Shown: piece by piece, positions 48,010 to 56,198 of the stretch
How the letters are laid out: each line of letters starts with the position of its first letter
Numbering within the stretch: position 1 is the first letter of the stretch
DNA from: JABFXX01 sp964419605
GTDB taxonomy: Bacteria > Myxococcota_A > Polyangia > Haliangiales > Haliangiaceae
NCBI GenBank assembly: GCA_964419605.1
Contig: CAYQQM010000005.1
Coordinates: 1 to 64,000 of the forward strand
DNA length: 64,000 nt
Direction: 5' to 3'
Notes under the pieces: model-generated
What the model was told of the DNA's origin: nothing
The model's database searches: none
The model's input: only the letters and a program-made list of their open reading frames with translations
Made by a program: the position numbers and the translations under genes

Positions 48010-48990
48010 TTAACGCGGCCTCCCCAGCAGCTTGCAGGCGTAGGGCGCGTGGTAACTGATGATGATGTCGGCACCGGCTCGACGCATGCCGAGCAACGTC
48101 TCCATCACGACGCGCTCCTTGTCGATCCAGCCGCGCTCGGCTGCCGCCTCGATCATGGCGTATTCGCCGCTCACGCTATACGCCGCAACCGGAATATTTA
48201 CCTCGTCGGACACCGCGCGAATCACGTCGAGATATGCCAAGGCCGGTTTGACCATCACGATATCCGCGCTCTCGGCAACGTCCATATGGACCTCGCGCAC
48301 AGCCTCGGCCACATTCGCAGGATCCATTTGATGGCCGCGGCGGTCGCCAGATTGCGGCGCCGAGTCAACGGCATCGCGAAACGGGCCGTAATACGCAGAT
48401 GCGTATTTGGCCGAATACGCCATGATTGCGGTGTCGTCGAAGCCCTCTTCGTCGAGGCTCTCGCGGCATACGCCGACAAAACCGTCGAGCATTCCCGATG
48501 GCGCCACCACATCGCAACCCGCCTTGGCGTACGATACGACCGTTCGAGCCAGGTTCTCAAGGGACGCGTCGTTGTCCAGCTGGCCATGCTTGAGCACGCC
48601 GCAATGGCCGTGATCGGTGTACTCGCAGAAGCACGCATCCGCCATCACGACCAGATCCGGCCGCGACTTCTTCAACCCGCGAATCGCCTTCTGCACCACG
48701 CCGCCGTCGTTCCACGCCTCCGATCCGACCGCGTCTTTGCGCTCTGGAATGCCAAACAGGATCACGGCGGGTATGCCCAGATCCGCCGCATGCGCGCCCG
48801 CAGCGACTGCCTTGTCGACGGAATAGTTGAACTGACCCGGCATCGACGCAATCGGCTTTTCCACCCCTTGCCCCGGCACCACGAACAATGGATATACAAA
48901 GTCGTCCGGCGCAAGCCGAGTCTCGCGGATCAGGCGACGCAAATTCTCGGTGCGTCGTAGGCGCCGGGCGCGGTAGTCAGGGTAATTCAT
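48010..48990 (-). CDS. hemB: Porphobilinogen synthase (delta-aminolevulinic acid dehydratase)
   Basis: This enzyme condenses two 5-aminolevulinate molecules to porphobilinogen in haem synthesis. The metal-binding segment DACFCEYTDHGHCG has the three cysteines of the zinc-dependent type. The Schiff-base lysines are in AYSAKYASAYYGPF and IVMVKPALAYLDV, and the family N-terminal RRLRRTENLRRLIRET is present. It has 326 residues. It lies alone between the toxin-antitoxin pair and the transposase relic. Confidence 0.96.
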   Translation of the reverse strand: MNYPDYRARRLRRTENLRRLIRETRLAPDDFVYPLFVVPGQGVEKPIASMPGQFNYSVDKAVAAGAHAADLGIPAVILFGIPERKDAVGSEAWNDGGVVQKAIRGLKKSRPDLVVMADACFCEYTDHGHCGVLKHGQLDNDASLENLARTVVSYAKAGCDVVAPSGMLDGFVGVCRESLDEEGFDDTAIMAYSAKYASAYYGPFRDAVDSAPQSGDRRGHQMDPANVAEAVREVHMDVAESADIVMVKPALAYLDVIRAVSDEVNIPVAAYSVSGEYAMIEAAAERGWIDKERVVMETLLGMRRAGADIIISYHAPYACKLLGRPR

Positions 48991-49078
48991 GCGAGGCGAA
49001 GCATACCACCGCCCCGACGGGTCTCACCGGCTGCGATGGAGAACCACACACGGCTTGGGTCATCGAGGTGGCGGCATC

Positions 49079-49337
49079 ATTGTCCTCCGGATGAGCCGGG
49101 CGGATGCGTTCGAGTTCAATGCCCAATTGAAGCCAGTAGGCGGAGAGCCGGGTCAGGTTGCCCCAGTCCATCGGACGCGAACGGAACCCCGTTGTCAGAG
49201 CGCATCGCCTTGGGCACCCCGTAACGACGAAAGATTTCCTCGCAGCACTCGCGAGCTTCCTCGTCGGAGATCGCAGCCATCGCGTCGCACCCTAAGAGGA
49301 ACCGACTGCGCCGGTCCGTCAGGGTGAGTGGGTAGCA
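49079..49337 (-). pseudogene. IS481-type transposase fragment, frameshifted
   Basis: About 85 residues of a DDE integrase core survive. One frame reads YPLTLTDRRSRFLLGCDAM, ECCEEIFRRYGVPKAMRSDN and GVPFASDGLG; after one extra base near 49156 the other frame continues NLTRLSAYWLQLGIELERIR and PAHPEDN. Two of the three catalytic acids (in LTD and RSDNG) remain, but the helix-turn-helix N terminus and the end are lost. The upstream side is replaced by the repeat at 49346-49447. Confidence 0.75.
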
Positions 49338-49345
49338 CAGGGGCC

Positions 49346-49447
49346 GATCGCGTTCACGAGCGCGGCCACGGCCAGGGGAACGCCCACGTTCAGGGGGGGC
49401 GGCCACGGCCTCCAGACTCAGAAAGCGAAATGTGATCAATCATGAGA
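49346..49447. repeat. Dispersed repeat next to the transposase relic
   Basis: This roughly 100-base stretch reappears at 52191-52292 with about four-fifths identity by eye. Both copies run from GATCnCGTTC through GCGCGGCCACG and GGGGAACGCCCACG to the identical end AATGTGATCAATCATGAGAC. It may be the terminal region of the insertion sequence whose relic lies alongside. Confidence 0.7.
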
Positions 49448-49625
49448 CGTACGACGATTACCGCACCCGTTGACCTGCACTTGTGACACCACGTTTCCTG
49501 CGTTCGTGAACGTTCTTACACAGTCGGGATGGGCGAATCGCCCCACCACGGCGGTCCGACCACGGCGAACATCGCGTAGCCACGGGGCATTGCACCTGGC
49601 CCCAGGATTGCGATGATAGGACGCT

Positions 49626-50237
49626 ATGCAGTCTATTCGACCGGTTTTTGTTCTACCTATCCTACTTGTGTGCCAGGTCGCAGCCGCCCAGGGCCAGGGC
49701 TACTACAGCCAGCCCAGTCCGATCCCCGGCGGATTTCATGACCGCATGGGACGGATCGCCGTCGGCCTTAGCTTCGGGCTCGGCGGCTTGCGCGACAACG
49801 GTAGCGGCGTCACCGATTGCGACAACTGCACCAACGGACTCGCGATCGGACTCGATGGCCATATCGGCGGGATGCTCAATCCGCGCTTCGCACTATTGCT
49901 CGAAAGCCAAGTGAACGGGCGCACCGTTCATTCCAACCGCGCGGACGCAGATACGGTGTTAACGCAGGCTGCCCTCATGGTTGCTGGGCAGTTTTGGATT
50001 ACGCCGCAGCTGTGGGTCAAAGGCGGCCTCGGCGTTGCCAATCTTCGAGCCGACGACCGGTACGTGATCTACGACTACGGGTACGGGCTAGCTGTGCTCG
50101 GCGCAGTCGGATTTGAACTCTTATCGGCCCGCGACTTCTCGGTCGACCTTCAAGGCCGACTGCTCGACGGCGCATACAACGCCGGAACCGATCACGTGAC
50201 GTCGGCCACCGTCGGCGTCGGCGTCAATTGGTTCTAG
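49626..50237 (+). CDS. Putative outer-membrane beta-barrel protein
   Basis: A signal peptide (PVFVLPILLVCQVAAA then QGQGYY) precedes alternating strands with Gly and aromatic residues (MGRIAVGLSFGLGGLRD, LAIGLDGHIGGMLNPRFALL, LWVKGGLGVANLRAD, SATVGVGVNWF). The final Trp-Phe matches the terminal aromatic of outer-membrane barrels. DCDNC in an early loop could form a disulfide. The size of 203 residues suits an eight-stranded barrel. Ligand unknown. It converges on the kinase gene. Confidence 0.68.
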   Translation: MQSIRPVFVLPILLVCQVAAAQGQGYYSQPSPIPGGFHDRMGRIAVGLSFGLGGLRDNGSGVTDCDNCTNGLAIGLDGHIGGMLNPRFALLLESQVNGRTVHSNRADADTVLTQAALMVAGQFWITPQLWVKGGLGVANLRADDRYVIYDYGYGLAVLGAVGFELLSARDFSVDLQGRLLDGAYNAGTDHVTSATVGVGVNWF

Positions 50238-50249
50238 TCGCGGAGCAAT

Positions 50250-51596
50250 CTACGCGCCATAGCGTAGGGCCAGGACGATTGCCGCAACGACAACGACAAC
50301 CGCGCCGGCGATCCACCAAATAGGCAGTCTCGAGCGGTTCAGCGTGGTGCTCAGCTCCTCGGGTCCGCGCATCCGGCTCGAGGGCTCGTGCAGTACGGCC
50401 ACAGGACTGGGTGCTGCCTGCGGCCGTGGCACTGGGCGCGGCGTCGGCGCTGCCACCACCTCGCGCGGAGGGGGAGGCGTCGATAGCGGACGTCGGCTTA
50501 GATCGCTCGGGAGGGCCAGCGTCTTCGCTTCGGCCGCCACGAAAGCTGCGATGTTCGGCGTCGCTGCGCGGGCGCGATCTAGTACTTCTCGCAGTCGACC
50601 CGCCATCGCCGTTGCGTCGGGGTGGCGATTGTTGGGGTCTTTCTCAAGCGCTTGCAAGATTACCTGATCGACGGCGGGTGGCAGCTCAGCGCTCGGGCGT
50701 GCGACCGACGGTGGACGCGGCGTCTGTTTCAGTTGCGCAGTGATAAGCGCGGCTGGTCCCTTGGCGTCCGGAAACGGCACGCGTCCCGTGACCATCTCGT
50801 ACGCAAGCACGCCCAACGCGTAGACATCACTGCGCCCATCGAGTTGCTTGCCCATCAGCTGTTCCGGCGACATGTATTCGAGGGTCCCTAGCGTCTGACC
50901 TGTTTGCGTGAGCTGAGGTCCGGCCGCCTGGCCTGAATCACCCCGCACCACCTTGGCGATGCCGAAGTCGAGAACCTTTACAAATTCCGGGTTCCCCGGC
51001 CGGTTCTCTAGATAGATGTTATCGGGCTTAAGGTCGCGATGCACGATCCCCAGCGCGTGAGCTTCTGCAAGCGAGCTGCATATTTCGATCAAGATCTTAA
51101 AGGTGCGCTGCCACTCGAGGGGCGCTTGCTCCTTGAACACTTGATACAAGCTCTTTCCCTCGAGCAATTCCATCGCGATATACAGCGTGCCGTCAGGCGT
51201 CTGGTCGAAGTCATACGTGGTGATTGTGTGCGCGTCGCGCAAGTCGCATAGCACCATCCCTTCGCGACGAAACCGCGCCACGAGCTTGTCGTCTTTTTGC
51301 ATCTCTGGATGCAGCAGTTTGAGCGCTACCTTGCGCCCGGTCGCGACCTGAACGCCGCGATAGACCGCGCCAAAGCCGCCCTCGCCGATTTTCGACTCAA
51401 CTTTAAATCGATTGTTGAGGACTCGGCCAAGGTACAGCTCATCGGCTCGAGATTTCCGCTTCAGGGTGGGCAGCCTCGGAGCAGTTGCATCTTGTGTCTT
51501 CGTTCCTGCCGCAACCCGCTGCGAGACTTGGCTCCCGCAGACGCCGCAGAAGCGCGCCGCGGACTCAAGCGCCGAACCGCACGATGGGCAACTCAT
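50250..51596 (-). CDS. Membrane Ser/Thr protein kinase with N-terminal zinc ribbon
   Basis: The protein starts with a zinc ribbon (CPSCGSALESAARFCGVCGS). A full kinase domain follows from about residue 60: GEGGFGAVYRG, VALKLLHP, HRDLKPDNIYLE and LDFGIAKV, then TLEYMSPEQL and the D.RSDVYALG stretch. All catalytic residues are intact. A Pro-rich linker leads to one membrane helix (IAGAVVVVVAAIVLAL) near the C terminus, so the kinase is cytoplasmic and membrane-tethered with only a few residues outside. The nearby FHA protein with similar ribbons could bind its phosphorylated products. Confidence 0.93.
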   Translation of the reverse strand: MSCPSCGSALESAARFCGVCGSQVSQRVAAGTKTQDATAPRLPTLKRKSRADELYLGRVLNNRFKVESKIGEGGFGAVYRGVQVATGRKVALKLLHPEMQKDDKLVARFRREGMVLCDLRDAHTITTYDFDQTPDGTLYIAMELLEGKSLYQVFKEQAPLEWQRTFKILIEICSSLAEAHALGIVHRDLKPDNIYLENRPGNPEFVKVLDFGIAKVVRGDSGQAAGPQLTQTGQTLGTLEYMSPEQLMGKQLDGRSDVYALGVLAYEMVTGRVPFPDAKGPAALITAQLKQTPRPPSVARPSAELPPAVDQVILQALEKDPNNRHPDATAMAGRLREVLDRARAATPNIAAFVAAEAKTLALPSDLSRRPLSTPPPPREVVAAPTPRPVPRPQAAPSPVAVLHEPSSRMRGPEELSTTLNRSRLPIWWIAGAVVVVVAAIVLALRYGA

Positions 51597-51667
51597 CCCG
51601 CGGCCAGTGTCGCAGAAAATCCAACCGTACGCTGTTCGCGGACGGGGGTTTCCACTGCACAGAAACG

Positions 51668-51686
51668 CGTTGACTGAGAGTCAACG
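51668..51686. promoter_or_regulatory. Palindrome upstream of the Ser/Thr kinase gene
   Basis: CGTTGACTGAGAGTCAACG is an inverted repeat with eight-base arms and a three-base centre, 72 bases before the kinase start. It could be an operator for that gene. It might also be part of an RNA hairpin, but no T-run follows on either strand. Confidence 0.45.
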
Positions 51687-51726
51687 GTTTCTGTTCCGCC
51701 TCGATCAAAAGGGGGCTTTCCCGCCC

Positions 51727-51782
51727 CCTCTGGACCGGCGACCCTTGGAAGTCCCTGTCGAGGGGCAAAGCCGGTCCAGAGG
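51727..51782. repeat. Long hairpin with 13-bp perfect arms
   Basis: CCTCTGGACCGGC at 51727-51739 pairs perfectly with 51770-51782 around a 30-base loop, which itself contains a short CCCT/AGGG stem. A second GC-rich stem (GGGGGC/GCCCCC) lies just to its left. It is followed by three GCGTC-like units. It sits in the noncoding gap between the kinase and FHA genes; RNA structure or a decayed element are both possible. Confidence 0.6.
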
Positions 51783-51923
51783 CCCCGCCGCGCGTCGCGT
51801 CGCGTCGCGCGGCTTCTTGTCTCGTAACCTATGCGTCACTGTTCAGTACCACATGTCAGTGGTTTGATCGGTTCGGGCCGCCGATCCATCGCCGATCGCA
51901 TCGTTATGCTCCGTCGCGTTACC

Positions 51924-51968
51924 GCCGGTAACGCCGGTAACGCCGGTAACGCCGGTAACGCCGGTAAC
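51924..51968. repeat. Five tandem copies of a 9-bp unit
   Basis: GCCGGTAAC is repeated five times without change from 51924 to 51968. It is a simple minisatellite in noncoding DNA, likely variable in copy number by slippage. There are no spacers, so it is not a CRISPR array. Confidence 0.9.
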
Positions 51969-52095
51969 GCCAGTCTCATGATCCTACACATCTTGTCCAT
52001 ATCATGGCGGGTCGCTATAATTATAGTTGTCTCAGGCACTTAAGATCTATCGCTCTCAGGGATGTGGTCGACGCCGGGAACGTGATCGTCCCCGT

Positions 52096-52292
52096 GATCG
52101 TGGCCGCGCTCGTGAGCGGGAACGACCGCGTGGTCGTGATCCACACCGTGAACGATCGTCGGCGACGGCATCGATCACGTCCACAGGACCGATCACGTTC
52201 CTGAGCGCGGCCACGATCAGGGGAACGCCCACGATCAAGGGCTGCGGCCACGGCCTGCGGAACGGCGGGAGAAATGTGATCAATCATGAGAC
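52096..52292. repeat. Inverted-repeat element and second copy of the dispersed repeat
   Basis: GATCGTGGCCGCGCTC at 52096-52111 has a perfect 16-base inverted copy at 52203-52218, and several shorter repeats of GATC, CGTGATC and GGAAC fill the interior. The right part (52191-52292) is the partner of 49346-49447 and ends in the same AATGTGATCAATCATGAGAC. No transposase remains here, so it looks like a solo end or a non-autonomous derivative. Confidence 0.65.
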
Positions 52293-52373
52293 CGCCAGTA
52301 GCGCTTACTCCGCAAGCCTCGCGCTCGGCGCGCCTCAGCGACCGGAACCTGCCAAAACCACTGACACGAGGTA

Positions 52374-53582
52374 CTAGCGGCGGTCCTCGAGCTCAATGCG
52401 CAACAGCTGGTCGCCCAGCCGGAAGTGATCGCCGCTTCTCACCGTGGCAGTTTTTGCGACCCGAACGAACGTCCCATTCGAACTGCCGAGGTCGACGACG
52501 CGAGCAGCGTTGCCATCCCATGTCAACGCGGCATGCCGACGCGACATGAAGGCATCATCTCGAAACAGAATGTCGCCCTCTTCTCGTCCGAGGACGACTT
52601 CGGGCGCAACTAAGTGCCGGACGTCGCGAAACCCGCCAGAGGGGAGCAGCTGAACCAGTCGCCCCCATGGCTCGCGCGGCGGAGAGCCAAAAAGCGAGAC
52701 GCCGTGGCGAACGAGCGGACGCACCGCGCGCTCTTCGGCAGGCACGATCTCAAACCGAAGCACTTCGCGGCCAACTAAGATCGCCGTGCCATCGGCGAGG
52801 TCCACGGGTTCCAGGGCCTTGAGGAAGATCCCGTTCACCGCGTCTAGCGAGTAGATGATCACGCTGCCGTCCCGAAACCGCTCCAGCCGCGCGTGGTGCG
52901 GCGCCAAAAACCGATCGTCCTCGAACGAGATATCTGCGCCAGCACGGCCGATCAGCGTATCGTCGGAGACGAGCGGAAAGCGATGACCGCTCGTTCCATC
53001 GCGATTGACGAGGACCGCCGATCCCCATGCCGGTTTCTGCACCGAGCCGGCCCATTTTCGATCCGCCGGAGCTGCGTCCTGAGCCGCCACCGAGGCCATC
53101 GGCTGGGACTGAGCCACCGTGGCGCCTTGCGGGTCGACCCCGCTCGCTCCTTCGTCCGGCGGGGCGTGACTCGAATGCTGGCCAGGCGGCTCATTTCGTT
53201 TCGAGATCGACGCCGAAGCCGGGTCCACGCTCGCACTCGAAACCAGGTGAAGACCGCACTGCTGGCAATACGCAAACCCCGCTGGAGTCACTGTGCCACA
53301 GCGCGAACACGTCGTGCCGGACAGCACGTGGGGCGAGGAGCGGCGTGATGCCGGTGCGCTGTACCCGGGAGCGGCCGCGGTGGACGTGTAGGTCAGAGAC
53401 CTCCCACACGAACAGCAAAATCGCATGCCGGGCGGATTTTCGGCTCGGCAGATGCTGCAAATCGTGGGCAACCCATCGGGTTCGGGCGGAGTCTCTCGAG
53501 CCGCGGGAACGATCTGGGTTCCGCAATTGAGACAAAACGACGATCCGGGCGGGCTTTCGTGCCCACAGGCAGAGCAACGCAT
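52374..53582 (-). CDS. Zinc-ribbon protein with two FHA domains
   Basis: ATG 53582 opens directly into the first zinc ribbon (CSACGHESPPGSSFCLNCG). Two more follow (CSICRAENPPGMRFCCSCG and CSRCGTVTPAGFAYCQQCG), all of the CxxC-CxxC type. After a Ser/Ala/Pro linker come two FHA domains. The first (LIGRAGADISFEDDRFLAPH) is somewhat degenerate. The second has the phosphothreonine-binding pattern VLGREEGDILFRDDAFMSRR-H and DLGSSNGTFVR. FHA proteins read Ser/Thr kinase output, and the zinc-ribbon kinase gene lies on the same strand downstream, so the two may work together. A longer in-frame start is open but its residues are not protein-like. Confidence 0.85.
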   Translation of the reverse strand: MRCSACGHESPPGSSFCLNCGTQIVPAARETPPEPDGLPTICSICRAENPPGMRFCCSCGRSLTYTSTAAAPGYSAPASRRSSPHVLSGTTCSRCGTVTPAGFAYCQQCGLHLVSSASVDPASASISKRNEPPGQHSSHAPPDEGASGVDPQGATVAQSQPMASVAAQDAAPADRKWAGSVQKPAWGSAVLVNRDGTSGHRFPLVSDDTLIGRAGADISFEDDRFLAPHHARLERFRDGSVIIYSLDAVNGIFLKALEPVDLADGTAILVGREVLRFEIVPAEERAVRPLVRHGVSLFGSPPREPWGRLVQLLPSGGFRDVRHLVAPEVVLGREEGDILFRDDAFMSRRHAALTWDGNAARVVDLGSSNGTFVRVAKTATVRSGDHFRLGDQLLRIELEDRR

Positions 53583-53757
53583 GCCACCTCTTATACCGTG
53601 TTTGGCCCAAACCAAGCGGATTGGGAATGGCGTCCAGTCGGTTTGCAACCCCGGAGTGGTATTGGTAAGAGGGACCTCGACTTTGCGAGGCACCGACCCC
53701 CAAGAGCGCAGATCGTTTACCAAAGCGAGCTGGCAGCGGTGCGCGCATCGTATTGCC

Positions 53758-54807
53758 ATGGCCCTGCTGGTGTTTTTGACCGCCGCCTGCAGCGGCCTCC
53801 CAACTCGAGCTGCACCGTTTCGCGTCCGACCGGACGCGGCGGAAATCGGTTCATTGCGGGGACCGTTTAGCGGCAGGGTTATCGATGCGACCACCCGGGC
53901 CCCTATCGCCGGGGCACTGATCTACGCAGCCTGGACATTCGAGCGGGGTAGCGGCCTTCACGAACCGGCCGGCGCTCGAGAATTCTTGGGTTCAACCGAC
54001 GAGGGTGGTAACTACCGAGTCCCCCGTTCGAACGATTCCCACCCACCCGGGGCACGGATCACCGAATTTGTGCTTTTGGTGTACAAGCGCGGCTACATTG
54101 CGTATCGCAGCGATAGGCGCTTCAACGACCTCGGGCTGCGAATGGACTTTGCTCAGAGGGACAATCAAGTGCTCCTCGAACGCTGGCGCAACGAGCTATC
54201 ACACGTGCGGCACCTGCGATTTTTGGGATCCGGTGCAGCGATCGCTGCGCTAACGCAATGGGAGCTCGCCGAGGCTGCAACCGAGCTCACGGGGAAATCG
54301 GAGCGAAAGGGCGACCTTCGTCCCGGTCGCAGCGACGGCCCATACGTTGTGGCGGCGCAACTCCTTACCGATACCGAGATCAAAGCACTAACAAAGTACG
54401 ATGGACAATTCGAGACGGGTCCGCTCGCCGACGAACCCGATACGTCGACGTATTCTTCCCAGCACTTCAAGGCCTTAAATCATGCGGAAACCTGGGACGT
54501 AGCCCTCCGGGTGTGGCGACTCGACGCTGCCAAGGCGCGTGAACGCTATGACGAGTTGGCCAGCCAAATGCCCGGCATCGCAGAAAAAGACGAGATTGCC
54601 AATCGCTCGTTTCGCGCCGCGGAAAGCAACATTCGAGGCGTAGGGTTCCTCGATGTTCCGCGCGGCACCGTTGTGCTCCTAACGTGTGGCAGCAGCCAGT
54701 GTGCGTCGGAAGACGATGCGGTCGCGTTAGCCCGGCTCGCGCACGCAAAACTGAAACAGCTGATTTCGGCGGGTTCAGGACCTGCCGTCCAGGGAAATCC
54801 CCAATGA
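53758..54807 (+). CDS. Lipoprotein with carboxypeptidase-regulatory-like domain
   Basis: ATG 53758 gives MALLVFLTAAC, a lipobox but with no positive charge ahead of it. The in-frame codons upstream (WQRCAHRIA) would supply charge, so the true start may be slightly earlier. After a short linker comes a carboxypeptidase regulatory-like beta sandwich (FSGRVIDATTRAPIAGALIY, then TDEGGNYRVP). The remaining 230 residues are helical and unassigned. It overlaps the next gene by four bases (ATGA), so the pair is coupled. It is divergent from the FHA gene. Confidence 0.68.
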   Translation: MALLVFLTAACSGLPTRAAPFRVRPDAAEIGSLRGPFSGRVIDATTRAPIAGALIYAAWTFERGSGLHEPAGAREFLGSTDEGGNYRVPRSNDSHPPGARITEFVLLVYKRGYIAYRSDRRFNDLGLRMDFAQRDNQVLLERWRNELSHVRHLRFLGSGAAIAALTQWELAEAATELTGKSERKGDLRPGRSDGPYVVAAQLLTDTEIKALTKYDGQFETGPLADEPDTSTYSSQHFKALNHAETWDVALRVWRLDAAKARERYDELASQMPGIAEKDEIANRSFRAAESNIRGVGFLDVPRGTVVLLTCGSSQCASEDDAVALARLAHAKLKQLISAGSGPAVQGNPQ

Positions 54808-56177
54808 AGGCCCCCGTGAAAGCGTGCGCCATTTCGCTCGCGATCGGCCTGCTTGCGGGGAGTGCGCAGGCATGGGAAGCACAAACGACGCATGCCGGCC
54901 TCGCAGAGCAAGCCGCCCTTGCCTCAACCCTTCACAAGCGCCTGGTCGCACTCGGTTGGAACGGCGGACTGTTTGAGCTGCTGACGATACCGCCCGGAGA
55001 CGCCAAAGCGCTGCTCGATGGCCTTCGACTACTATCGCCTGTTCATGGCAGTGTTCCCGACGACCGCGGTCGCCAAACGGCTTTGGCGTGGCTCGCCGCA
55101 GGGAGCGCAATCGCCGACCTTCCAGCGAGTCACGGCGCCAACCACTTCTTCGACCCATCAAATGGCAAGGGCTGGATCCACCCTTCTATCGGAGTGCTGG
55201 GCACGCTTGCGCAAGCTCTACATCGCGGACCCAGCCAGCTGCCGGACAAGGGAGTCCCCGCCCCCGAGTGGATCACCCACAAGCGCAACCCACTAAACCT
55301 CGATGCATTTCTCGATCAGTACGCGAAGGCAGCCACCGCCGCCACGCCAGGTCAACGCAGCCGAGCCATGGCTTCGGCGTTGATCGCCGCTGGAGCGCTG
55401 CTGCACGCGCTGGCCGATCTAGGCAGCCCGTCACATGTTCGGAGCGATCCAGCCGCGCACTTGGATTCGCTCAGCGACGACCCGAACGATCGCGGTTCGC
55501 GCTTCGAACGAATTGCGGCGCTTAGCTATGGCCGGCTAGGCATCCCAGCCCCATCGCGCCAAGTTAGCCGCGTACGCCTTCGCGACTTTTTCTCGTCGAA
55601 AGATGGCAATGGCCTCGCGGACATCATCACTCGCTCGTACTTCTCACCGAATACGCTCCCGGCGCCGAGCCGGGTGAAGCGCGGAGCCAGTCCGGTGTTG
55701 CAGCGAGCCCTCCCGCGCCTCCCCGACAAGCTCAACGTAATTGCGGCCGCCCGCGACGAAGGCACTACGCTGCGCGCCAGCGATGGCACCTGCCTTGCGC
55801 GCTATCGCGTCGATCGCTCGATCGTTTCGTTTACTATTGACGACGATTGCATGCTCGATCAGATCGCCGCAATCATGCCCGAGGTAGCCGCCTATGAGAC
55901 CGGTATGTTGGATTTCCTGCTTCGCGGCGAACTGACGATTGCGACCGGAAGTGAAGTGGTCGTAACAGGGACCGGACTTGGTTCCGGAAACGTCGAAATC
56001 CTCGTCGAAGATGAACGCGGAATCCGAACGTCGATCGCTAGGCCTGCGGTTCGCGGCGACAGCGCCCAGCTGGCCCGAGTCGCGACTCCTAGCGGCGGAA
56101 CGCGGATTGTCGCGGTGTTTCGCGGCGTCGACGCTGCCGGCGAACCGATTGTGGCGATCGGCGCCGCTTCTCGCTAA
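54804..56177 (+). CDS. Secreted zinc phospholipase C / S1-P1 nuclease-fold protein
   Basis: The signal peptide (AISLAIGLLAGSAQA) would be cut just before WEAQTTHAGLAE. In zinc phospholipase C and S1/P1 nucleases the mature N-terminal Trp and nearby His bind zinc. Other likely ligands are SHGANHFFDPSNG and LLHALADLGSPSHVRSD, which matches the H-x3-D-x4-H type core of the superfamily. After about residue 330 a beta-rich C-terminal domain (LTIATGSEVVVTGTGLGSGN) resembles an IPT/TIG fold. The substrate could be a phospholipid or nucleic acid. It is translationally coupled to the upstream lipoprotein. Confidence 0.7.
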   Translation: MKAPVKACAISLAIGLLAGSAQAWEAQTTHAGLAEQAALASTLHKRLVALGWNGGLFELLTIPPGDAKALLDGLRLLSPVHGSVPDDRGRQTALAWLAAGSAIADLPASHGANHFFDPSNGKGWIHPSIGVLGTLAQALHRGPSQLPDKGVPAPEWITHKRNPLNLDAFLDQYAKAATAATPGQRSRAMASALIAAGALLHALADLGSPSHVRSDPAAHLDSLSDDPNDRGSRFERIAALSYGRLGIPAPSRQVSRVRLRDFFSSKDGNGLADIITRSYFSPNTLPAPSRVKRGASPVLQRALPRLPDKLNVIAAARDEGTTLRASDGTCLARYRVDRSIVSFTIDDDCMLDQIAAIMPEVAAYETGMLDFLLRGELTIATGSEVVVTGTGLGSGNVEILVEDERGIRTSIARPAVRGDSAQLARVATPSGGTRIVAVFRGVDAAGEPIVAIGAASR

Positions 56178-56198
56178 AACACCTGTTGCAGGACACTA

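Noticed and set aside
48049..48960. A 303-residue plus-strand frame
   Set aside because: It is antisense to hemB, which has all catalytic motifs; the frame has none.
51924..51968. Possible CRISPR array
   Set aside because: The 9-bp units are contiguous with no spacers, and no cas gene is in the window.
52021..52287. A minus-strand frame resembling the start of the frame at 49439
   Set aside because: The resemblance comes from the shared DNA repeat; the residues are Arg-rich low complexity with no domain.
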